Assembly (NCBI GenBank): GCA_007116405.1 | Contig: SKIN01000044.1 | Coordinates: 1 to 35,496 of the forward strand | Reading direction: 5' to 3' | DNA: 35,496 nt | From: Candidatus Kaiserbacteria bacterium | GTDB lineage: Bacteria > Patescibacteriota > Minisyncoccia > Phycocordibacterales > UBA12088 | Shown: one piece after another, positions 31,196-35,496 of the stretch | How the letters are laid out: each line of letters opens with the position of its first letter | Position numbering within the stretch: position 1 is the first letter of the stretch | The notes under the pieces: model-generated | The model's input: only the letters and a program-made list of their open reading frames with translations | The model's database searches: none | Told to the model about the DNA's origin: nothing | Translations under genes and position numbers: made by a program

Positions 31196-31588
31196 TCATT
31201 CGCCATCCCGAATGCGTTCTCTCTTTCGCACCTCGTGCTCATCCAAGCCGAAGTAATGTCCGAATTCATGCCAGATGGTCTCTCGTACCACGCGTGCTAC
31301 GTCACCGTCGGTCTCCTGCGCCTCCTCGAGGATAGGGTTGCGGTACAGGGTGATAGTGTCAGGCAGGGTCTCGCCTATTCCGTAGCCGTCACCGCGTTCA
31401 CTGAGCGGCACGCCGTGGTACAGACCTAGCAGGGTCTCGTCCGGTCCCAGACCTTCCCGCTCGCGCACCTCCCTACTCGGTTCGTCTTCGAGCAGGATGG
31501 CGACATTGTCTATCTTTTCCCTATACTTGGGATCAAGGGATGCAATACCCTCCTCAATATAGCGTTCAATATCGTCCTGTGTTGCCAT
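31196..31588 (-). CDS. Minimal zincin-type metallopeptidase family protein
   Basis: The 130 residues belong to the small zincin family (Zincin_1/DUF1025). The HExxH motif is HEFGH (107-111), with a glutamate in GLDE (117), so the extended form HExxHxxGxxE is complete. Preceding features also fit: LLGLYHGVPLSERG and the TITLYRNPI strand. The family is cytoplasmic with an unknown substrate. It is convergent with rpsA through a shared terminator. The ATG at 31588 fits the family length. Confidence 0.9.
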   Translation of the reverse strand: MATQDDIERYIEEGIASLDPKYREKIDNVAILLEDEPSREVREREGLGPDETLLGLYHGVPLSERGDGYGIGETLPDTITLYRNPILEEAQETDGDVARVVRETIWHEFGHYFGLDEHEVRKRERIRDGE

Positions 31589-31674
31589 GATATCCGTGGT
31601 GTGTGGGATAACGATACCACAGATAGCGGGTACAGTGGCACCGTGCTGTTGCTATTCCTAGTAGGATTCTTGTG

Positions 31675-31683
31675 TGGTATAAT
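31675..31683 (+). promoter_or_regulatory. Extended -10 of the RNase P RNA gene
   Basis: TGGTATAAT: a consensus TATAAT (31678-31683) with TG extension, six bases before the predicted RNA 5' end at 31690. Confidence 0.7.
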
Positions 31684-31689
31684 AATACA

Positions 31690-32103
31690 GGCCGTACCGG
31701 ATGGTTACGCCCTTTCAGGGTGAGGAAAGTCCGAACACACCCGGGCACAAGTCCGGAGCACGGTAGTGGGTAACACCCATCGTTCGCTTCGGCGGATAGG
31801 GATGCGAGCAGAGACGCCCAAGCTGAGAGGCGCGGGTACCCGCAAGGGTAAGCCCTTACGGAAACGTAAGGGGTGAAACGGCAAAATTCCTACCTGTGTG
31901 CAAGGCCGTGTCCGACACCACTTTAGTCGTTCAAGTCTGAGAGTTTTGCAATACTGCGTTAGTTGCTATTGCATAACTGATACGTTGTTGAACTACCAAA
32001 GTGGTGTCGGAAGAGCCGCTTGACCCCATGAGTAATTGTGGGGCTAGATATATGACCATCGCCTGCTTATAGCGGGTACAGAATTCGGCTTATAGGTACG
32101 GCC
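31690..32103 (+). ncRNA. rnpB: RNase P RNA (bacterial type A-like)
   Basis: The catalytic RNA that matures tRNA 5' ends. The ends pair as helix P1, GGCCGTACC with GGTACGGCC. Conserved region I is GAGGAAAGTCCGAACA, and the matching 3' strand of P4 is ACAGAATTCGGCTTATAGG. GGGTGAAACGGCAAAATTCC and GCAAGGCC are also in place. Between GCAAGGCC and GCCGCTTGA, where E. coli has P15-P17, there is a long hairpin with a perfect 13-bp stem, CCGACACCACTTT with AAAGTGGTGTCGG (31914-32010 region). I cannot find the GGU that pairs with tRNA CCA. Length is 414 nt. Confidence 0.95.
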
Positions 32104-32108
32104 AATAC

Positions 32109-32135
32109 CAAAAGACCCCTTTCGGGGTCTTTTGT
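32109..32135 (+). terminator. Terminator of RNase P RNA
   Basis: AAAAGACCCC-TTT-CGGGGTCTTTT, six bases past the RNA 3' end. It also lies just downstream of the convergent RRM gene. Confidence 0.85.
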
Positions 32136-32152
32136 GGTTCGCTTTCGAACAA

Positions 32153-32452
32153 TTAGCGGCCGTAGCCACCGTTGTTGTCAAACGAACGGCGAGGTGCGCG
32201 CTCCTCCATGGGGCGAGCAACGTTCACAATGAGACGGCGGCCTCCGAAATCTTTTTCATTCCAGAGTTCGATCGCTGCCTGAGCCTCGTCTTCAGTTGAC
32301 ATCTCAACGAAGCCAAAGCCCTTTGAACGACCACTTGCGCGGTCCATTATGACGTTCGCAGACACGACTGTGCCGGCCTGTGCGAAAGCCTCTTGTAATT
32401 CTGCGTCTGAGGTGCTGTATGGAAGCCCTCCGACAAATAACCTTTTCTCCAT
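32153..32452 (-). CDS. RRM-type RNA-binding protein
   Basis: The 99 residues are one RNA recognition motif plus a short Arg/Gly tail. RNP2 is LFVGGLPY (5-12) and RNP1 is KGFGFVEM (about 44-51), with the aromatic residues that stack on RNA kept. The tail (RRSFDNNGGYGR) fits the bacterial single-RRM proteins often induced by cold. A promoter at 32547-32575 predicts a 5' leader of about 88 bases, the longest I can infer here, which would fit control at the RNA level. Convergent with the RNase P RNA gene. Confidence 0.92.
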   Translation of the reverse strand: MEKRLFVGGLPYSTSDAELQEAFAQAGTVVSANVIMDRASGRSKGFGFVEMSTEDEAQAAIELWNEKDFGGRRLIVNVARPMEERAPRRSFDNNGGYGR

Positions 32453-32546
32453 TGTAGGAAAAATTAGTAGTAACGCCCAAAAGAGTGGACGGCTGTCGTC
32501 TCTTGGTTGTCACTACGAACAAACTCACGAGCCTAACAGTGGCGCT

Positions 32547-32575
32547 ATGGTACACCATGTACGGTTTTGTTGCAA
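32547..32575 (-). promoter_or_regulatory. Promoter of the RRM gene
   Basis: Minus strand: TTGCAA (32570-32575), a 17-bp spacer, TACCAT (32547-32552). Its -35 is the left half of a 17-bp palindrome whose right half is the -35 of the divergent fur-like gene. Confidence 0.55.
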
Positions 32576-32580
32576 GTGAT

Positions 32581-32609
32581 TTGCAATAGGGTCAATTATG
32601 TGTTACGTT
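32581..32609 (+). promoter_or_regulatory. Promoter of the fur-like gene, leaderless geometry
   Basis: TTGCAA (32581-32586), a 17-bp spacer, TACGTT (32604-32609), then six bases to the ATG at 32616. Together with the left TTGCAA (32570-32575) it forms the inverted repeat TTGCAA-GTGAT-TTGCAA, a possible binding site for the encoded regulator. Confidence 0.55.
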
Positions 32610-32615
32610 TTGGCC

Positions 32616-33026
32616 ATGGAACGGCGACACACGAAGCATAAAGAAAATATTCTGAACCTATTCCACAAACACCACATCCTCACGGCGCACGATATACGGA
32701 AACGTCTCCCTGCAATGGACACCTCGACCGTGTACAGGAATTTGAGGCAGTTCGTAGATGACGGCGTCTTGCGTGAGGTACATACGGAGTCCGGAATCGT
32801 TTCCTATGAGCGAGCTGACGCCCGCCATGACCATTTTGTCTGCGACTCGTGCAGCGCAGTGGAGGAGATGCGCTCATGCAGACGTGCGGTGCAAGATCTT
32901 GTCCCGAGCGGTGCACGCATCGCTGACGGTTCGGTGGTCGTACATGGCACGTGCCGCACGTGCGTAAAGACTTCGCCCTCCCACTTTCGGAACACTCGAT
33001 CAACAACCATCACCAACCACGTATGA
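32616..33026 (+). CDS. Fur-family transcriptional regulator
   Basis: Fur-family proteins sense metal or peroxide and repress transcription. The 136 residues have a winged helix (HHILTAHDIRKRLPAMDTSTVYRNLRQFVDDGVLREV) with the family motif TVYRNLRQF, then the metal region HDHFVCDSC (71-79) and HGTCRTC (110-116). Both CxxC pairs (C76/C79, C113/C116) of the structural zinc site are present. Which metal is sensed (Fe, Zn, Mn or Ni) cannot be told. The ATG at 32616 is chosen over 32598 because the promoter's expected start falls on it. The stop overlaps the next ATG (ATGA), so the CooC-like gene is translationally coupled. Confidence 0.88.
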   Translation: MERRHTKHKENILNLFHKHHILTAHDIRKRLPAMDTSTVYRNLRQFVDDGVLREVHTESGIVSYERADARHDHFVCDSCSAVEEMRSCRRAVQDLVPSGARIADGSVVVHGTCRTCVKTSPSHFRNTRSTTITNHV

Positions 33027-33868
33027 TACTCGGATTCTTAGGTAAAGGAGGAAGCGGTAAGTCATCGGTAGCGACGCAAATGGCGCTTCATGCCCATGCT
33101 CGAGGTTCGAATGTACTTGCTATCGATGCCGACCATAACATGGATATCTCGTACAACCTCATGCGGGGTGAGAGCATTGGCACAGAGCGCTACCTTGGCG
33201 CAGCACTCAAAGAGGTGCTCGATCATGTAGGGGCTCGGGATGGTGAGAGTTACGCCGATGTATTTCTGCGTGGTTGCGATACCAGGTTTACTATTGCACC
33301 GGCTGACCCTTTCACAGAACAATACTCCGTCATGGCCCGTGAGCGCCTGCGGCTCATGGTGGCAGGCCCACAAACGGACACCGTGCTCTATGGGAAGTCT
33401 TGCTCCCACGTACTCACAACACCGCTCAAGGTCTACTTGCCTTTACTGGAGCCGGAAGAGAACGATGTCGTTGTGGTGGATGAGAAAGCGGGTGCGGACG
33501 GTGTCACCACCGGCATCGTGACCGGACTCGATGTGGGGGTGATAGTCTGCGAGCCCGCGCTCCACAGCCTTAAGACCGCACGCCAGATAGCAGAGCTGAT
33601 GAAATTCTACGGCACTCCTTCCCTCTTTGTCGGCAACAAGGTGGGTACCAGCGAAGACAAGGACTTCATCGCAGAACACCTGGGTGAGGAACCGGTGACC
33701 TACCTCATGGAGAGCACGGCGGTGCGCAGGGAGCCGTCGGAGCCGGTCGCCGAGTGGCAAGACGAGATGGCTGCGATACTTGAACAAGCAAACATGTTGA
33801 ACAAGAATGACCGTCTTCAGCGCACCAAGGATAAGTTCGAGCGTAACAAGCAGTACAAGGGTTCTTAG
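33023..33868 (+). CDS. CooC/MinD-like P-loop ATPase
   Basis: The 281 residues are a SIMIBI-class ATPase. The deviant Walker A is GKGGSGKSS (7-15), with both lysines typical of MinD/CooC/NifH relatives. AIDADHNMDI follows near residue 36, and VVVVDEKAGADGV is in the place of the switch II/Walker B region of CooC proteins. CooC inserts nickel into carbon monoxide dehydrogenase, but no such enzyme is seen here, so the client is unknown. The gene overlaps the Fur-family gene by four bases (ATGA). A hairpin follows at 33877-33911. Confidence 0.85.
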   Translation: MILGFLGKGGSGKSSVATQMALHAHARGSNVLAIDADHNMDISYNLMRGESIGTERYLGAALKEVLDHVGARDGESYADVFLRGCDTRFTIAPADPFTEQYSVMARERLRLMVAGPQTDTVLYGKSCSHVLTTPLKVYLPLLEPEENDVVVVDEKAGADGVTTGIVTGLDVGVIVCEPALHSLKTARQIAELMKFYGTPSLFVGNKVGTSEDKDFIAEHLGEEPVTYLMESTAVRREPSEPVAEWQDEMAAILEQANMLNKNDRLQRTKDKFERNKQYKGS

Positions 33869-33876
33869 TCGCACAT

Positions 33877-33911
33877 ACCCATCTGCACACGCTTGCATTG
33901 TGTAGATGGGT
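33877..33911 (+). terminator. Hairpin after the CooC-like gene
   Basis: ACCCATCT (33877-33884) with AGATGGGT (33904-33911), extended by five inner pairs to a 13-bp stem. No T-run follows, so it may be a weak terminator or an RNA-stabilising structure. Confidence 0.5.
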
Positions 33912-33966
33912 GGGTACGATGTACACACCACTGTTCTTTCAAACCAACAACATATGAGGTGCACCT

Positions 33967-34719
33967 ATGTGCCAAGGTTGTGTAGCAAAACAGCAGGATT
34001 CACTAATGGTCGGTCTTTCCGAGCGGCATGTTGAGGTCATTGAGCGGGCAAGGCCGCGAGAGGATCGTGCCTTCATCAACGCGATCCATGAGGCTGCCAC
34101 CGATGCGCTCACCCCGCATCTCCCCCTCTTGCCGATGTTTGCGGCAATGTACCGCTTCTTGCAGGAGGAACGGTATGGGGTACTGAGCGAATACAAACTG
34201 ATTCGCGTACCCCTATCGATCATACCGCAGGATAAAAAACGGTATCGTACGCCGATCGTCTCGCTTCTCCATGAGACCGTACTTTCGTTCCGTATGAGCG
34301 AACACACGGTGAATATGGTGAATGCTGCGGCAAGAAGACATGGAGTTTGCATCCTGTACCTCTGCTCGTGTGGGGTCGTCATGGGACGATGTGAGGATGT
34401 GGCTCGCTTCCAAGGAAGTGCGGCGCACCGTAGCATGGACCTTCTCCGCTCAACCATTGATGCGGAAGGCAACCCTGTCGTGGATGTCACCCATTGGAAC
34501 CAGATACCCTCACCCAATATGGACATAGCGCCAAACGGATCGGAGATCGAACTCTTCGAGGATATCAGCGACCTCCTGATGCTTGCCGCCAAGGCACAGC
34601 GACCGGAATACCCGTGGCTCGACAACATGTTGTCGCGATACATTGGACAGCCGTCCATCAAGTACGCGCACAGCCCCGTTGCTGGCAGCATGGGTATTGA
34701 AGCCCGGCAGACCGCGTAG
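33967..34719 (+). CDS. Cysteine-containing hypothetical protein
   Basis: I do not recognise this 250-residue protein. It opens with MCQGC, a CxxC at the very N-terminus. A second cysteine group follows near residues 123-140 (GVCILYLCSCGVVMGRCED), six cysteines in all. The spacing could bind zinc or an iron-sulfur cluster. The rest is mainly helical and soluble, with no signal peptide. GAGGTG six bases before the ATG fixes the start and thus keeps the CxxC. It is 98 bases after the Fur-CooC pair, beyond a hairpin, so it may have its own promoter. A role linked to metal-centre assembly is only a guess from context. Confidence 0.75.
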   Translation: MCQGCVAKQQDSLMVGLSERHVEVIERARPREDRAFINAIHEAATDALTPHLPLLPMFAAMYRFLQEERYGVLSEYKLIRVPLSIIPQDKKRYRTPIVSLLHETVLSFRMSEHTVNMVNAAARRHGVCILYLCSCGVVMGRCEDVARFQGSAAHRSMDLLRSTIDAEGNPVVDVTHWNQIPSPNMDIAPNGSEIELFEDISDLLMLAAKAQRPEYPWLDNMLSRYIGQPSIKYAHSPVAGSMGIEARQTA

Positions 34720-34733
34720 TACATTGTTCTTTC

Positions 34734-34762
34734 AACCCCGCCCTACCGTGGCGGGGTTTTCT
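34734..34762 (+). terminator. Terminator of the cysteine-containing protein gene
   Basis: AACCCCGCC (34734-34742) pairs with GGCGGGGTT (34750-34758), followed by TTCTT; 14 bases past the stop. Confidence 0.85.
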
Positions 34763-34829
34763 TATACGAAAGCATGTATTCATCCGTTATTGGCGACCTG
34801 ATGTGCCGTAGCTCCCTTCAGCGAGCGAA

Positions 34830-35009
34830 GGCGGAGAGGGAGGTTTCGTCCCAGAATCACGGCTGTTTGTTTCGTCTACGACTCACAAACAGACTCGTGT
34901 TCTTGGACGGCTCCTCGAATTTCATTCGCCTCGACGGCTCATGAAATAATCTCCGGAGCTTCGAATCCCTCACGCGAGCAAAGCAGTTTGCTCGCTCCTC
35001 TCCGCCCAA
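34830..35009 (+). repeat. tRNA T-arm-mimicking repeat element, copy B
   Basis: No gene is seen between 34720 and 35044. Its right part repeats, in the same order as copy A (15433-15647, minus strand), these pieces: GGGA...TCCC, TGGACGG, a CCTCG/TTC-rich hairpin region, CATGA, and CTCCGGAGCTTCGAATCCC. A perfect 9-bp hairpin then follows, GCGAGCAAA-GCAG-TTTGCTCGC, and then CTCCTCTCCGCCC. It also starts with GGCGGAGAGGGAGG (34830-34843), an exact copy of the tRNA-Ser 3' end region at 35043-35056. Confidence 0.6.
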
Positions 35010-35039
35010 GAAAATAACCACCTGGCGGTGGTATTTTCT
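35010..35039 (-). terminator. Terminator of tRNA-Ser
   Basis: GAAAATAACCACC-TGGC-GGTGGTATTTTC, a nearly perfect stem, five bases past the tRNA 3' end on the minus strand. Confidence 0.7.
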
Positions 35040-35044
35040 ACGGG

Positions 35045-35131
35045 CGGAGAGGGAGGGATTCGAACCCTCGAGGGAGTTTCCCCCCTACTCGCGTTCCAGG
35101 CGAGCGCCTTCGACCACTCAGCCACCTCTCC
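35045..35131 (-). tRNA. tRNA-Ser (anticodon GGA)
   Basis: Class II tRNA: acceptor GGAGAGG/CCTCTCC, anticodon arm CTCGC-CTGGAAC-GCGAG giving GGA, long variable arm (GGGGGGAAACTCCC), T-arm GGGTTCGAATCCC. Discriminator G; the next bases are CCC, so CCA is not encoded. Confidence 0.95.
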
Positions 35132-35193
35132 GTTATGTGATTGTCTTATTTCTAGCCTATCGCAGCCGGCACGGCACCACTATACCATGCAAA

Positions 35194-35218
35194 GGGCGGC
35201 TTGGATAAGCCGCCCGTG
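35194..35218 (-). terminator. Terminator of the last small gene
   Basis: GGGCGGCTT (35194-35202) pairs with AAGCCGCCC (35207-35215) around a four-base loop; on the minus strand TTT follows. Confidence 0.75.
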
Positions 35219-35228
35219 GATGAGGTGG

Positions 35229-35444
35229 TTACGAGATAAGGTCCGGCTCGTTCCGCTCGACATACTTCATCAACTGACGGCCTCGCAAGCCTATTTGTCG
35301 CCCTGTTTCGTACAACTGGGCGCGTATCCTTCGGACGTTCCTGCGAGTGGTGAATTCCTCACCGTCAGTTTCCGGCTCTTTCAGAGCCGGGCTCGAAAAA
35401 CGCGGCCTGCATCCGGTCGCGACCCAACGATCGCCTCTGCTCAT
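35229..35444 (-). CDS. Small basic hypothetical protein
   Basis: The 71-residue protein is rich in Arg and Glu with no membrane segment. The C-terminal half (TRRNVRRIRAQLYETGRQIGLRGRQLMKYVERNEPDL) looks helical and could bind nucleic acid or a partner protein. I do not recognise the family. AGGAGA seven bases before the ATG and a terminator 14 bases after the stop support a real, monocistronic gene. Confidence 0.6.
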   Translation of the reverse strand: MSRGDRWVATGCRPRFSSPALKEPETDGEEFTTRRNVRRIRAQLYETGRQIGLRGRQLMKYVERNEPDLIS

Positions 35445-35496
35445 AACATCTCCTGCGCTGTGGAACCTTTACGAGCGTATCACTGGTTGTTTACCT

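Noticed and set aside
31914..32010. Intron or mobile insertion inside the RNase P RNA, suggested by the 13-bp perfect stem
   Set aside because: It sits where P15-P17 helices are expected and leaves no duplicated or interrupted conserved core, so a lineage-specific helix is simpler. Kept as a finding only for its missing GGU motif.
33931..34735. Direct repeat TGTTCTTTCAA before and after the cysteine-containing gene (near 33933 and 34724)
   Set aside because: Only 11 bases with no further similarity or structure; likely chance.
34950..35009. A second, plus-strand tRNA-Ser, because of TTCGAATCCCTC...CTCTCCGCCC
   Set aside because: A 9-bp hairpin splits the 3' end and the 5' two thirds of a tRNA are missing.
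1..35496. Alternative genetic code (TGA as glycine), known in some CPR lineages
   Set aside because: Several well-defined genes end in TGA at the expected length, for example rsmH, the methyltransferase, the fur-like gene and xseB, and no gene needs TGA read-through.

Overview
The window is a dense stretch of bacterial chromosome, close to 50% GC, from what looks like a member of the Candidate Phyla Radiation (Patescibacteria, probably a Parcubacteria-type lineage). This placement is inferred from several signs. There are seven small VirB2/TrbC-like pilin proteins of the kind common in these genomes. IF-2 has no N-terminal extension, ribosomal protein S1 is short, and bL33 lacks zinc cysteines. 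Most tRNA genes do not encode CCA. Many genes have no Shine-Dalgarno sequence and appear to be leaderless. TGA is used as a normal stop, so the genetic code is standard.

Layout. Positions 1-1700 hold three small accessory genes (a C-terminal-anchor membrane protein, a DUF925-type nucleotidyltransferase and a zinc-ribbon membrane protein). They sit among three copies of an 11-bp palindrome and one orphan CRISPR-repeat-like sequence. Positions 1798-6875 hold a short division/cell-wall operon on the minus strand, mraZ-rsmH-ftsL-ftsI-murF, with MraZ-type 10-bp phased repeats upstream and tRNA-Glu downstream. Diverging from it is a bifunctional RelA/SpoT gene, which converges on parB. Positions 9838-13353 hold tRNA-Leu, a predicted NlpC/P60-like protein, miaA, xseB-xseA behind tRNA-Trp, and rpmG. 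Positions 13380-15156 hold two tandem pilin-like membrane proteins, one carrying an added M15-peptidase-like domain. Positions 15316-19614 hold tRNA-Tyr, a repeat element between two identical terminators, and clpB with a cysteine desulfurase. Positions 19646-22049 hold infB-rbfA and four tRNA genes. Positions 22106-26048 hold five more pilin-like proteins, a membrane-anchored solute-binding protein and a methyltransferase. Then follow gyrA, a single-span acidic membrane protein, a degenerate metallo-beta-lactamase-fold protein, rpsA, a minimal zincin, the RNase P RNA, an RRM protein, a Fur-CooC gene pair, a cysteine-rich unknown, tRNA-Ser and a small unknown.

How it works together. Most genes are core functions: wall synthesis and division, stringent response, segregation, translation, tRNA maturation, DNA topology and proteostasis. 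The accessory part is mainly envelope biology. The pilin-like proteins, the anchored solute-binding protein and the M15-like domain could belong to one surface or uptake apparatus, but this is inference.

The signals most worth following are: (1) a dispersed repeat element of about 150 bp that ends in a tRNA T-arm mimic plus a hairpin, with two diverged copies, each beside a tRNA gene; (2) repeated promoter geometry that puts the start codon at or near the transcription start; (3) an RNase P RNA in which I cannot find the CCA-binding GGU motif, matching the lack of encoded CCA; (4) the pilin/solute-binding cluster and the pilin-peptidase fusion; (5) a translationally coupled Fur-CooC pair next to a cysteine-rich unknown. 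All calls come from reading the sequence. No database search was made.
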